From Leuctra nigra (taxonomy: Eukaryota; Arthropoda; Insecta; Plecoptera; Leuctridae), in assembly GCA_934045905.1 (NCBI GenBank), contig OW203762.1, positions 12,863,647 through 12,927,646 on the forward strand: a stretch of DNA of 64,000 nucleotides, given 5' to 3'. Below are positions 23,301-32,660 of this stretch, one piece after another (within the stretch, counting starts at the first letter, position 1; each line of letters starts with the position of its first letter). A program made the translations under genes and the position numbers. The notes below the pieces were generated by a model. It made no database searches and was not told where the DNA came from. It saw nothing but the letters and a program-made list of their open reading frames with translations.

Positions 23301-25201
23301 CTTTTATACTAATTCTATGGTAGAATGAGAGACGCAGGGCTCACTGATGTCGCCTCTCTTGGTACTCCTGCTCGACCTTGAGCCTGGCGTGTTTCATCCT
23401 GACAATGTGCTCGGCTTTCTCTCTTTGGCGCTCCATCTCCTTGTCCAACTCATCCTGCGCGCGCCGCAGCACGAACTCCTCGTGCAGAGTGTTCTCCTGC
23501 AACATGTCTCAACATGTTTCATCCTGTCCAGTCTCCTTGTCAACAGACAACAGCCAGAGTCATTCGTTTACATACATTTGCATAACACGGTAGGTGAAAG
23601 AAGGTGAAAGAAAACAAGGAACACGACTGACCTCTGGAGGTTATTGTTGTACTAGATAAATGGCGGTTGACTGTGGTACATTTATATAAATATAAACATT
23701 TGATTTAGGTAGTTGTTTGTTATGGCTACAAAAGTAAAATTTTAACTAAATTTCAATTTCAATTATTTCTCCTTTTTCACTGCAGTTGGAAACACGAACT
23801 GTAAAAACAAATAAATTAATCTGTAGACTGACAGTAGCCATCTTGCCAGAAGTGGCTCCATAACGTATCGCTTATTTGCGCGAATTGTAAAGTAGTGTGT
23901 GTCAAAAAGGGCTTTTCAAGTAGAATGTAGGCTAGTCTGGCTCAATCGTAAGTAGAATGTGGGTAACTCCGGCACAGTCTTACCGCTTCAATTGAATGTA
24001 GGTTAAGGTACTTGATGACGCAACTTACACGGTTGACCCTCTCCCTGTTGACGACCTGGGCGTGCAGCCTCCTCAGATACCTCCTGTACTCGTTGAACTG
24101 CATGAGCGTGCACACGGCGCCGCCATGTTGCGACACCATCCGGCCGTCGGCCACACGCTTCCGGTGCACGGGCCGACGGAAGAAGTCCACGAGATGCTCG
24201 TCGTGCAGCGGGTCGTACTTGTACGACACCTCGTGGCAGTACGGGTCGTTGAGGAGGAAGTCTTGGCCGGCGGTCGTGCGCCATAGCTGACGGAGGAGTT
24301 GAGAGAGAAGCAGACACGTCATATCGCCCTCGTTGCTATGGTAGTAAACTAATATTGAAACGTGGCTGTAGGTCATGTAGTTTAGTGAAGTTTATGTTAA
24401 TAAACTGTATATTTTCAAAGAAAAAATATTTAAATGATTTACCTAGAGGTACATTATATTCATTAGGTATATAACATTATATATTATTACATTATATATC
24501 TATTCTAACTATTCTAACTTATTTTACTAACTTATGCTTCTAACTACTTTTCAGTGCTGATTTTTTTAGAAAAGAAAATCAAAATTTAAGATCTAAAATT
24601 CTAAGTTCAGTTCTAAGTTCTAAGTAGGTTGTAAGAATTGTAAGAGTTCTAAGAATGCCGTGCTAACTTTTAAACAGTCGATTAGGACTATATTTGCCAT
24701 GGCAACAACCAATAACAATTCTGGAATGATCACTAACCAACTGCTTAAAGAGCTAATTGAGCCTAGCAGAGTAGGTATTGAAAGACCGGGCCTTAAGCTA
24801 TTTTGTTGGAAATTAACTTCATTACACATGGCCCATTGCAATTTCATTGAAATAATGCTCATCTGAGGAGAATGAAGGCAACCTGTCCATCAGCGAATGC
24901 ATGACATCAGATAAAACTACCTGTCTTCAAGATGGCAAAACGGTACCTTCTTCCCCAGCTTGTCGCGGGAGAACACCGGCCCCTGGGACTTGGCGCACAA
25001 CGGCACCGGCAGCTTGGCATCCAGCGGGAGATTGGTCCAGAGCGGGAGGCTGGGCTCGGGATGTTCCGGCACGTGACCCCGAGGCTTCTTCACTGACGCC
25101 AGCAGTCGGTCCACATGCGTGGGACGACGCAGAGTCAACAAGCCACAATACTCACGCTGTCTCTCAGCAGGAGTTCCAGTGGGCGCTTTTAACTTCATCA
25201 T
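10970..25201 (-). CDS. FSIP2-like protein gene, 13 exons, 632 aa
   Basis: Exons (plus coordinates, in transcription order): 24947-25201, 24029-24286, 23345-23496, 22602-22854, 21465-21612, 20881-20936, 19569-19626, 18834-18865, 18089-18193, 17201-17275, 16101-16132, 14798-14879, 10970-11362. All have GT..AG borders, all phases match, and the total is 1899 nt. The N-terminus reads LPLDAKLPVPLC then LNDPYCHEV, LHDEHL and VCTLMQFNEYRRYL. This follows the order of the conserved N-terminal region of fibrous sheath-interacting protein 2, a sperm flagellum protein (recalled, not searched). Exons 3-5 encode charged coiled coil; exon 9 reads NVAVEVLLNNVIKEHARKAL. Vertebrate FSIP2 is thousands of residues long, so this is a short form. 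A role in the sperm tail is inference. Confidence 0.82.
11363..14195 (-). repeat. 118-bp minisatellite, 24 units, each with a splice acceptor
   Basis: Units are 118 bp (some 119). On the minus strand each unit holds ACATGTTGCAG, then a degraded copy of the start of the last exon (SSLTSLVASTL), then LEQRQLIGMLA in another frame. Since 118 is not a multiple of 3, reading through shifts frame. Two nearly identical 9-unit blocks (about 11,951-13,014 and 13,015-14,078, offset 1064) form a higher-order repeat. The promoter-proximal unit (14,070-14,195) keeps the exon-like LPDNNYIAFLEQRLLIGM in one frame. Confidence 0.95.
14798..14879 (-). CDS. FSIP2-like exon 12 (82 bp)
   Basis: FGRTDILPAGEIATEMMKIA then ERVPTPV, ending at GTGAGT in phase 0. 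Duplicated at 62,638-62,719, where ATEMM is ATKMM. Confidence 0.78.
14998..15156. mobile_element. Harbinger-type MITE, 159 bp
   Basis: Inverted ends AGCCCCATTTACACGGTGCA flanked by TTA (14,995-14,997 and 15,157-15,159). It lies in the intron between exons 11 and 12. The same element is at 62,839-62,997, so it predates the large duplication. Confidence 0.85.
15176..15558 (-). mobile_element. 5S rRNA-derived SINE (SINE3 type)
   Basis: On the minus strand the head (about 15,554-15,430) follows 5S rRNA throughout: CCCAACGGC, GGTTCTCGTCAGATCACCGA, GGTTAAGCAACATTGAGC, TGATGGGTGACCATT, ending GCCGTTGGGCC. A non-5S body follows (AGAGAGACTGGGGTGTTTG, CCTCCACCTG). An 11-bp target duplication, CACAATCTTTT/CACAGTCTTTT, lies at 15,165-15,175 and 15,559-15,569. 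The right duplicate has the empty site (about 63,007-63,017). Confidence 0.9.
16101..16132 (-). CDS. FSIP2-like exon 11 (32 bp)
   Basis: DWIRASRVSV plus two bases, between TTTTTCAG and GTGAGT. Duplicated at 63,548-63,579 with identical borders. Another frame (LDQGIEGFCN) is also open, but only the chosen one matches the phase of both neighbours. Confidence 0.65.
16380..17100 (+). repeat. Unclassified interspersed repeats in intron 10
   Basis: A stretch of TATCT/AGATA-rich DNA (16,380-16,550) precedes a G+C-rich unit with CACCTTATCGCGGTGGTGGG and CATGCCGGACAGATCAGTGG. The unit ends in a tandem CTAAT tail (about 17,010-17,030), which suggests the 3' end of a non-LTR element. I could not name the family. 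Confidence 0.35.
17201..17275 (-). CDS. FSIP2-like exon 10 (25 codons)
   Basis: RREYEASTSEEARRPSMKIS then NTSRR between CTCAACAG and GTGAGC. Phase 0 at both ends. Confidence 0.72.
18089..18193 (-). CDS. FSIP2-like exon 9 (35 codons)
   Basis: PPAVNVAVEVLLNNVIKEHA then RKALYKIIESVTQKA between TTTCAG and GTGAGT. A helical segment that recalls the region following the FSIP2 N-terminal domain. The 17-bp array lies immediately upstream of the acceptor. Confidence 0.8.
18230..18745. repeat. 17-bp minisatellite in intron 8
   Basis: About 30 units of GCGTCGCATAGAGCGAG with variants (GTAGAGAGC, GTATAGAGC). Three units make 51 bp, so the minus strand stays open as a 17-residue repeat (RRLALCDASLYATPRSM class). 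It sits directly upstream of the exon 9 acceptor. Probably not translated. Confidence 0.92.
18834..18865 (-). CDS. FSIP2-like exon 8 (32 bp micro-exon)
   Basis: KEKYRFDTYS between TCTCCAG and GTGAG. Its phase fits exons 7 and 9 exactly. Confidence 0.7.
19569..19626 (-). CDS. FSIP2-like exon 7 (58 bp)
   Basis: ASEEDLFHRTLRQQSEQKE between TTTGCAG and GTAAGA. Phase 0 to 1. Confidence 0.72.
19785..20560. repeat. Interspersed repeat shared with 42,005-42,290
   Basis: ACCGCCCTAAAACACG..TTCACGGCCCTCTAGCTCG and, later, TTGCTCCAGCC and CGTACGACTTGGCTGGCGTG occur in the same order at 42,005-42,290. The copy here has extra sequence between the two parts, including a CAGTG-rich stretch at 20,290-20,450. 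Confidence 0.65.
20640..20850. repeat. Inverted copy of repeat at 30,880-31,105 and 42,890-43,115
   Basis: Reverse complement shares TGTCAACAAACGAGC-type text, CCCAATATGCCCCAACTC, GATTCGACTCAAGGTCACGC and TTAAAAGGATAGGAAA with both paralogous blocks. An element upstream of exon 2 in genes A and B is thus also in intron 6 of the FSIP2-like gene. Confidence 0.65.
20881..20936 (-). CDS. FSIP2-like exon 6 (56 bp)
   Basis: Acceptor CTTGCAG and strong donor GTGAGT enclose GQMRKSHGAMSQSSKGTSR when joined in phase to exon 5. Confidence 0.65.
21465..21612 (-). CDS. FSIP2-like exon 5
   Basis: Reads DVEAWARKTKCQEERLATER to VTLVQEQRNDIS. Acceptor GATTGCAG; donor GTTAGT is non-optimal. Phase 0 to 1. Confidence 0.75.
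22313..22583 (+). mobile_element. 5'-truncated 5S-type SINE in exon 4 border
   Basis: Starts at CAGAGAGACTGGGG, just past the 5S part, and runs through the body to (AAT)n. Both sides carry about 40 bp of similar sequence (TACGATCYGG..TTACCTCYTCCAAGT; 22,268-22,312 and 22,583-22,625) that includes the exon 4 donor. Confidence 0.75.
22602..22854 (-). CDS. FSIP2-like exon 4, coiled coil
   Basis: Completes codon Q, then reads WLLSMRRHAARVDTLRTRKE and ends KLDKDLEE before GTAAAT. Very rich in Arg and Glu. A degenerate second copy of its last ~25 bases and donor lies at 22,271-22,312, beyond a SINE. Confidence 0.82.
22914..23051. mobile_element. Harbinger-type MITE in intron 3
   Basis: Flanked by TTA (22,911-22,913; 23,052-23,054). 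Ends like GGTTGTACAATGTGCCGATA and the complement. Same family as 43,154-43,311. Confidence 0.75.
23345..23496 (-). CDS. FSIP2-like exon 3, coiled coil
   Basis: Charged helix (EEFVLRRAQDELDKEMERQR). The acceptor CATGTTGCAG is the same string as the acceptor of the 118-bp array. Donor GTGAGC; leaves phase 2. Confidence 0.8.
24029..24286 (-). CDS. FSIP2-like exon 2 (86 codons)
   Basis: It reads LLNDPYCHEVSYKYDPLHDE and VCTLMQFNEYRRYLRRL, the most recognisable FSIP2 block. Acceptor CCGTCAG, donor GTAAGT, phase 0 at both ends. Confidence 0.88.
24947..25201 (-). CDS. FSIP2-like exon 1 (85 codons)
   Basis: It starts at tandem ATGs (MMKLKAP). It contains LWTNLPLDAKLPVPLC, the best match to the FSIP2 N-terminal LPLxxKLPV segment. 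The exon ends AAGAAG before GTACCG, a weak donor, chosen because it keeps the frame into exon 2. Confidence 0.8.
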
Positions 25202-25389
25202 TTTGAAAGATATAATAAATTTGACTAAAACCAAGTATTAGTTCATGCTAAAACTGAGGACTATGCTAGAGGTTGTTTACAGTTATTTGATAATCACTGC
25301 CTTCTTGAGACTTTCAAAGCCAGTAGAATTTGTCACGGATTGATCAAGGTCTATTATTGCCCACTACTGCACATTATGCATTATGTGGA

Positions 25390-25530
25390 TTCTTGAGATT
25401 CACGTTTTGAAACCATGTACGATTTTTTCGTTTAAAACGTAAACAAGTTAAAGGCTAATCAATTAAAAACAAATTTTCCAAATTTTAACATGTAAACGTA
25501 AATGGTTTCAAAACGTGAAAACTCGAGAAT
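25390..25530. mobile_element. Foldback MITE, worn copy
   Basis: Left TTCTTGAGATTCACGTTTTG and right CAAAACGTGAAAACTCGAGA form inverted arms with GTTTAAAACGT in the stem. Same family as the nearly perfect copy at 57,214-57,372. Confidence 0.7.
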
Positions 25531-25599
25531 TAAGTTTTATCATCATTCTATCATCATTTTACAGGTACATTGGAAAAAAAAAACTGGTATTCATTGTTC

Positions 25600-27600
25600 A
25601 TTCAGAAATAAACCATGGCTGGTATGGATGGCTTCTTCTGGTTTCTAATTGTTTCAATTGGAGTGACATCTTGAAGAACCTTGACTTGGCGCCTGCTCTC
25701 CTCGGCTGCGCGACAGAAGTTAGATGCTTTGTTGAAAATGTAGACAATGTTGCCAACACTTGCATGTTGGCATGCAAGTACCTTGCATGTTGGCAACATT
25801 CAGTGGCGGCTCGTCCATAAGGGCATGTGGGGCACTGCCCCGGCTGCATTTTCTCCCTCAATGCTCAAATTTAATTGATGTAATAATGTTTTGTATATTT
25901 ATTAAATATTATGTATTGTTTTTAACGATGTCAATATATTTTTAATTATTATGCTGGTTTTATTAACTGCTGGGGTCCGTACTTCGTAATTTGTGGTGTT
26001 TGCCGCTCTATTGCGCGCGCACGTCGGGGCAGATTCTCGTTGCCCAGCATTGACTATATGGGCGAACTATAAAAATATACTAACTATTCAGAAAGCGCTC
26101 CCTGGGAGAATCGCCGTTCAACAACATTGACGTCCCGTCAAATGTTTTTACACGGTCTTATTCAGTTGATAACGTCATTCCCAGCGAGGACGTAGGCGTG
26201 TCGAAACTAGCCCACTTCACACAGCCATTTGTCATCATTATGTGTGTATGCATTTAAAATAGAAAATTGGCCAAACTAATTGTTTGTAATTGCGATAAGA
26301 TGGCAAAACTAAACCATTAATACACAAATACAGTGGAAAAATTAATTTGTGTATTGTAATGGAAAAAGTGGACATCTAATGCAAAACAGTGTTTATTGTG
26401 TGAACTGGTCGTAGTCTCGCACAAAACGATGACGCTAGTAAAACGCTAGGTTTGGTTAGAGTTTCATCAGTGTATTGCGTGGTTCTGTTTAGTAGCTCTT
26501 TGTTAGTAGCTGACAGTGGGCGATAACAAGTGTCCATCGATTTGATGGTAAAGTGATTAGTTCTAGAAGTAAGAAGTAATGATCTTGGATTATTATGAAC
26601 AATGCTTATATAATGTAGGTACCTAGTGTCGAAGAACCTCCGAATGGATTTCACCTACTAGTAGAGTAACGAATAGAGTACCAAGGTAAGATTGAGAGAG
26701 ATATTATCTAATTATACCACCATGAAATTGTTCGTATAATGTATGGTAGTTTTTAGCAGCAGCGTGGAAAATAGCATAAAAATCATAACATTACGCAAAA
26801 TAATTCCGTGCCAATCATATCGTACTGCGCATGAATAGGAGCACCCAATATCGGATCCCAGCACCCCTTATTTAGATGGAACGTATACATCTAAAATTGT
26901 TTCTGTGCCCCACCTAACTTTAATGTCACGAGCCGCCACTGGCAACATTGTCCGTTGACACACATTTAATGGCTACATCAACACCTCATCCTGAATCACA
27001 CACTTTGGTCAAAGTCAAATCTGGTTTACGGAGTAGTTCTTTTTGTATGCCTTTGTCTTGAATCGCTAGTACCACTCGGTCACGAATATTTCTTTCTTCT
27101 TGCAGCTCTAATTTACACTACTTTGCGGCTATTTTAAGTTCTGTCAAAAACTGGTCAAACGTTGGCCGTTTTTTTGACAAATGTTAAAAGAACTTGTCCC
27201 TTTCATACACAACGTTCTTCCTCGGATTGCAGTATTGTACGTACTTTGCGATGACATCTTCAAGATTATCACAACTTTGAGTCCCTGTGTTGGCGAACGT
27301 GTTGTAGATGCCCTAGCCTCGTCTCCTATTACACTCAATAATTTTTGATACTTTTATGCTTTCATCAGGCTCCGCGGCGCCTCCCCTTGCTATCGTAAAT
27401 ATAATGAATTTTTGTTTAAATCTTGGCAAGTTCTGGGCTAAATTACCTTCAATCACTAGTGCCGACGGGGGATTGAAAGCCGTTCTTCTTCGAAGCACGT
27501 GCGGGTTGCAAACTATTTCGATGTATTTAGATCCAAGAGTTCGTTATACATTTAAGCAGTTAAGTATGCAGTAAGGTAAACACCACTTCTGATACCATGT
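25600..27600 (-). pseudogene. Degenerate gypsy-like gag, split by the hAT element
   Basis: Minus strand from about 27,560: IYNTFANTGTQSCDNLEDVI, then KNVVYERDKFF, a stop, and, across frameshifts, elements like IQDKGIQKELL and KPDLTL, then beyond the insertion CRAAEESRRQVKVLQ. This order resembles insect Ty3/gypsy (mag-type) gag. TGGTATCAGAAGTGG (complement of 27,584-27,598), upstream of gag on this strand, could be a primer-binding site. No pol or LTR pair was found here. Confidence 0.65.
25801..26941. mobile_element. Non-autonomous hAT-type transposon, 1141 bp
   Basis: 14-bp inverted ends CAGTGGCGGCTCGT / ACGAGCCGCCACTG are flanked by an exact 8-bp duplication GCAACATT (25,793-25,800; 26,942-26,949). 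There is no transposase reading frame. It interrupts a degenerate retrotransposon gag: the coding on both sides continues when the element and one GCAACATT are removed. Confidence 0.92.
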
Positions 27601-27702
27601 TGTATTGTAATCGTTGACAAAAGTAACAAAGTAAAGGGCAACTCAAACAAACACAAAACACAAAACAAAAACAATAAACAGAAAAACAACAAATAACAAT
27701 CC

Positions 27703-28610
27703 ATCCTTGGTGGCTTAGGTAACGAGGAGACTCTTCATGCCCTGCGTGGCCGGCTTATCGATGAGCGGGTCCCCGTCAACCTCGATGCAGGTTGATCGGG
27801 CTCAGCATCGCAGCGACGCAGGCAGCAGATACATCCTTGGTGGCTTAGGTAACGAGAAGACGCTTCATGTCCTGCGGGCCGGCTTACAGATGAGCGGGTC
27901 CCCGTCAACCTCGATGCAGGTTGGTCGGGCTCGGCATCGCAGCGCCGCAGGCAGCTGATACATCCTTGGTGGCTTAGGTAACGAGGAGACGCTTCATGTC
28001 CTGCGGGCCGACTTACAGATGAGCGGGTCCCCGTCAACCTCGATGCAGGTTGGTCGGGCTCGGCATCGCAGCGCCGCAGGCAGCAGATACATCCTTGGTG
28101 GCTTAGGTAACGAGGAGACGCTTCATGTCCTGCGGGCCGGCTTACAGATGAGCGGGTCCCCGTCAACCTCGATGCAGGTTGGTCGGGCTCGGCATCGCAG
28201 CGCCGCAGGCAGTAGATACATCCTTGGTGGCTTAGGTAACGAGGAGACGCTTCATGTCCTGCGGGCCGGCTTACAGATGAGCGGGTCCCCGTCAACCTCG
28301 ATGCAGGTTGGTCGGGCTCGGCATCGCAGCGCCGCAGGCAGCAGATACATCCTTGGTGGCTTAGGTAACGAGGAGACGCTTCATGTCCTGAGGGCCGGCT
28401 TACAGATGAGCGGGTCCCCGTCAACCTCGATGCAGGTTGGTCGGGCTCAGCATCGCAGCGCCGCAGGCAGCTGATACATCCTTGGTGGCTTAGGTAACGA
28501 GGAGACGCTTCATGTCCTGCGGGCCGGCTTACAGATGAGCGGGTCCCCGTCAACCTCGATGCAGGTTGGTCGGGCTCGGCATCGCAGCACGGCATGCAGC
28601 AGATATACCG
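27703..28610. repeat. 129-bp minisatellite, about 7 units
   Basis: Near-identical units beginning CCTTGGTGGCTTAGGTAACG. A single diverged unit exists at 37,060-37,200 in the paralogous block. Confidence 0.93.
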
Positions 28611-28636
28611 CCGGATCTGGCCCCATGCCCGCTTGT
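27735..28636 (-). CDS. Gene A last exon with 129-bp in-frame repeats
   Basis: After TTTCTAG the frame reads KRAWGQIRRYICCMPCCDAE, then 43-residue units (129 bp each, unit starts near 27,841, 27,970, 28,099, 28,228, 28,357, 28,486). The unit is Cys- and Arg-rich (GCISCLRRCDAEPDQPASRL). Gene B has one unit and the same final residues. The opposite strand is also mostly open, as expected for a repeat whose length is a multiple of 3. Confidence 0.72.
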
Positions 28637-31600
28637 CTAGAAATAAAAGAAAACAAAACAACGTTATTAATATTTGAACAATGTTCAAACACTTTTGCCA
28701 AAGAAGGATTCGCTAATTATAACCATTTGCTCGGTTGTGAGTATTTTATATATTTGGACTCAGAAGAGTCACAAACAACCCCTATGAAAATTATAAGAAT
28801 TTCTGATCAAAGAGAGCAAATGGCCTAACTCGAGGAATTTCCACACAATAATTGTTAGTACGTGTTCTAAAGGGAGTACTTACACCATGGCGTCGTGCCG
28901 ACCGTCGCGACGCTTGGCGGCGCCTGGCGCTTGGCGACGGAGACGACTCTAGGCGGAGCTAGGAAGATCCAGCTTGCTTCGTTGTCGCCAAATGTGCTCT
29001 CGTCAGACTGTAACAGGTATCTAGGACTTGGAAAACGCTCTGTGTAACGCGTTGATAAGTGTATGCGAAATAATTTGCGTGGGAAAGTTGCTGCTCTAAC
29101 ACCCTGAGAAGATAATTATATGAAATTGCTTTAAATACATTTGAAAAAATGTTTCAAAACAAGCGTATAATGCAAATAACTTTTGAATTACTCAACAGAT
29201 TTGAATGCGCTGATTGCCAGAGGACCTAATGTGGGTCCTAAACAATGCAAAACTATAAATTGATCGGCCCATCGGTTCCACTTCTAGTTTTCACCCAATC
29301 ACAGGACAGAAGCAGACTCTAAACCAATACACGTGACCGAGTAAAGTTTTATATACCTATGGTAATTTAGTGAGATTCCAAAAGTGTCACAAAAAACGGA
29401 ATGATTTCCTTCCGTCAGTCACAGTAAGCGTTACAAGATGTTTTCATTTATTTTTTTATATTCACACATCATACATAGTCATACAATAAAAATAATGGCA
29501 CCTCCATAAGCCAAGGCCTGTGCGGAGCAAGACTGCTGTCTAGCAAGATAGCAGTCAGTTATCACACTCTGATTTTCAACTGCGATTGAGATTCCAACTG
29601 CAGTTGAAAGTTATGGTGTGAACAAGGTATTAGGATACGATTGTGTGTACGAAGCGGAACAGCAGTGATAGTCTGAAACTCTGGGTTTGGTTCATGACTC
29701 TGATGGACTCACCCCACTTTCCACAGACGCAAGCTGGCGGGCGATCTCGTCCACTCGATGTCGGATCCTTGCCGGGTTGACCTCTTGCGTCGCCATCGGC
29801 TGCACCTCGCCGGTGGGCTGACCACTGGCACGTGCAGATCGCGGGGGCGGCACAGACGCGGAGCAGTCCTCCCGACGTCGGATCCTTGCCGGGTTGACCT
29901 CTTGGGTCGTTATCGGTTGCACCTCGCCGGTGGGCTGACCACTGGCACGTGCAGATCGCGGGGCCGGCACAGACGCGGAGCCGTCCTCTCGACGTCGGAT
30001 CCTTGCCGGGTTGACCTCTTCCGGGGCCGGTGCTGGCGGCCGTCGCCGAGGCTGCGAAACTGAGCGTGGACGCTGGCCGGGCACGATCGTCGGCGGACGC
30101 GGCTTGGGCAAGAAGACTTCACTCGTCTTACTCTGTAACAGATACTAGGGCTATAGGGAAACGCTCTGAGAAACGCATTGATAAGCGAGCATCAGTATTG
30201 TATGCGAATTAACATTCGTGGGAAAGTTGCTGCTAGACCTCTGAACCCCTTGATAAAATATACTATGACAGTTATGTAAAAGAATTTGACAAATTATTTC
30301 AAAACAAACTTAAAATGCCGAGCACTTGTACAGATGACCGCTGTTATGGAATTAGTGTGTGTGCACAATGTCAAGTCGACTATATGACCGGCTTTGTGTG
30401 ACCTTGACAATGCAGGCAAAAACACATACATGATTAAAAAAAAACACACAAGGAAATCGGTTTATAGTCCTGTAAAAACATCGCTTAACAACGCTTGAGA
30501 AGAGTTGAAGAGCTGAGTTTGATAATGATAATCTGATATATCAATGAACAATTATTTTCTCATAATATTGTATTTAATAGTGTGTGGCATTATATTTAGT
30601 CTATTCCTGTATAAGCGATGCGTGAAAGAGCCACTTCTGGCAAGGCTACTTTCAGTCTACAGATTAATTTATTTGTTTTTACATTTCGTGTTTCCAGTGA
30701 AGTGAAAAAGGAGAAGCAATTAAAATTGAAATTTAGTTATAAATTTAATTTTTTGCGTTAACAAACAACTAAAGCTAATATTTATATTTTTGCGAATGCG
30801 CCCTTGATAGCCGCCATTTACCTCACAACACAATTATTTATTAATACTTTATTGACAACAGGGCCAATAGCCGTGCAGTCGTGCTTCTTGTTATCTCGAA
30901 TAATGGGTCGCTACTATCTGATTTTTTTAAAATTCTGTTATCAAACTTGCCGTGTCAACAAACGAGCACAACCCTGTGCCCAATATGCCCCAACTCAAAA
31001 GCCTGGGAATTCTGATCCGACATGGATGCCTGTATTTTCATTCATTCCACGAGATTCGACTCAAGGTCACGCCCAGGTGATTACGTCACAATATTAAAAG
31101 GATAGGAAATCTGTGCGTTTGGATATAAATACGGTATGTAGCTTAGTGTAACTCACCGCTCGATCAGCCCGGCTGTCGTCCAGCTCCAGCTCCTCGCAGC
31201 AGCTCTGCTCGTCCGTACGATCTCCTGCCAGGTCCTCACACACAGCATCCTCGCTCTCGCTGCTAGAGGAGACATAGCTCGCACGCCTCCGCCCGCCAAC
31301 GGGGACCTGTATACAAGAAACATTGTATATTAACACTTTCCATTGTATTACATTTCATTTGTCAAGTGTTTCATACACTTAAAGTGTTAAATACGATTGT
31401 TAAATAATAAATACTATTATTTTTCGATATATATCGTCACTTTGAGGTCGTATCAGTGGTCAAAAAGTACTCCAATGTGTGGCAATATTTATAGAATTAA
31501 AACGGTGAGATTCCCGTTCGCTTAGAGAAAGTTTATTGTATTAATAAGATTGTGCATTAAATAGCAGATGTTAAAAATGGGTTATTCCAGGTGTGTCGTC

Positions 31601-32660
31601 GTTTTTTGTTTTTTTTACGAATTACAGTTTATATTTTGATAATAGTCTTGTACACTGCCATTTGCTATCACTTGCGGTCTTAGCAACGCAGAGCCAGTAG
31701 CTGTCTCCCGCTAAGGCTAAAAAATGTTCCTTTTCTGCTCTGCATTTTGATTGGCTCTTTGATTGACATTTGATTGGCTCTTTGAGTTTTAGATACAGCA
31801 ACGTCATCTACATTAGTTTTGAGTAAACAAGCCCATTGATAGGTATATACTAAGACTAGTATACTAGATCAGGTTATATGCACTAAGTTGTACAGACATA
31901 TGTCATCTTCCTCCAGAAATATCCTTTTTACGTTAGATACATACGTAAGGTACCTCAGCAGTGCGATTGTATAACTTCTTAGCCGAGATAATGGATCGTT
32001 ATCTATACCAATTGATGAAAGTAAACTATTAATATCATTCTTAATCATTTGAATTTTGCAAAAGCTACGAGGATATGAAATATAATAATTACATTATTTA
32101 TCTCAGGAAGTCGACTTAAAGCACTTTGAATTGCTTAACCTTCTGATAGGCTAAAATACCTCAATCAATTGGTATCGATAACGATCCATTATCTCGGCTA
32201 AGAAGTTATACAATCGCACTGCAGAGGTGGAAAGGCTGAAGTCAATTTTCTTGATATTGCCTTGTACACTTTTGGAATGATGTAATCAAGCCCTATCAAT
32301 TAACATGTGGCAGATGTCAACAAATGCAATTTTGTTTGAAGTCTTACAATGACTCATGTCACCATTCAAATATGATTGGACGAAGACATCGTCAAGAATC
32401 ATTGAAATGTATTTGCGGCCTTCTACCTTTGACGTTGAATTCAATGGACTTACCCTCGGGCTGGCCCTTGGGTCGTCCGTTGGGGCCCCTTCCGATCGCT
32501 CGTGCCGACGGCGACGTTCCTCCTCCTTCTTCTCTTGCTTCAACAGGCGCCTCATCACTCTCCGCTTTATTCTCTCGTACCGCTCACGCTCCAGAGCACT
32601 CTTCTCCATTCTCAAAGCAATCTCATCCAAAACTTCGTCAATCACATCGTTCTTCAACAT
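27735..32660 (-). CDS. Gene A: unrecognised repeat-rich protein, 5 coding exons, 600 aa
   Basis: Exons 32454-32660, 31157-31306, 29713-30132, 28884-29007 and 27735-28636 join in phase (1803 nt). Exon 1 is a charged helix (MLKNDVIDEVLDEIALRMEK). Exon 2 is acidic/Ser-rich (SYVSSSSESEDAVCEDLAGD). Exon 3 is Pro/Arg-rich with two in-frame 39-residue repeats (EVNPARIRRRED start). Exon 4 reads SDESTFGDNEASWIF. Exon 5 starts KRAWGQIRR, then about six 43-residue repeats (CLRRCDAEPDQPASRLTGTR), ending SISRPRRA. A 5' UTR intron probably ends at 32,688. Gene B has the same structure, which supports the model. Likely largely disordered; I do not recognise the family. Confidence 0.7.
28884..29007 (-). CDS. 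Gene A exon 4 (124 bp)
   Basis: SDESTFGDNEASWIFLAPPR to VGTTPW between CTGTTACAG and GTAAGT; leaves phase 1. That phase selects the long repeat frame in exon 5. Confidence 0.7.
29713..30132 (-). CDS. Gene A exon 3 with 39-residue internal repeat (140 codons)
   Basis: SKTSEVFLPKPRPPTIVPGQ, then two 117-bp repeats and a third partial one (EVNPARIRHRVDEIARQLAS). Gene B has one short version of the repeat region. Acceptor TCTGTTACAG, donor GTGAGT. Confidence 0.72.
31157..31306 (-). CDS. Gene A exon 2 (50 codons)
   Basis: VPVGGRRRASYVSSSSESED to LELDDSRADRA between TATACAG and GTGAGT. Almost identical to the gene B exon (43,326-43,475), with the changes AGDRTDE/AEDRTDK, so it is the most conserved exon of the pair. 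Confidence 0.75.
31959..32221. mobile_element. Foldback MITE, 263 bp, with 3-bp target duplication
   Basis: Long inverted arms begin CAGTGCGATTGTATAACTTC and extend about 55 bp. They are flanked by CAG at 31,956-31,958 and 32,222-32,224. Block B has the empty site CCTCAGAGG at about 44,140. Superfamily unclear. Confidence 0.85.
32454..32660 (-). CDS. Gene A exon 1 (69 codons)
   Basis: First ATG in a frame conserved with gene B; ends GAPTDDPRASPR before GTAAGT. The acceptor TTGTGTTACAG lies 27 bases upstream of the ATG, implying an untranslated exon further right. Confidence 0.7.

Noticed and set aside
24660..24866. Small frames in intron 1 of the FSIP2-like gene
   Set aside because: No homology recognised and no splice signals.
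28563..28636. Short gene A C-terminus (TSGHGARSGG..) using phase 0 from exon 4
   Set aside because: It would require a donor at TGG/TGTAAG. The GTAAGT donor gives phase 1 and the long repeat frame, which ends the same way in both paralogs.
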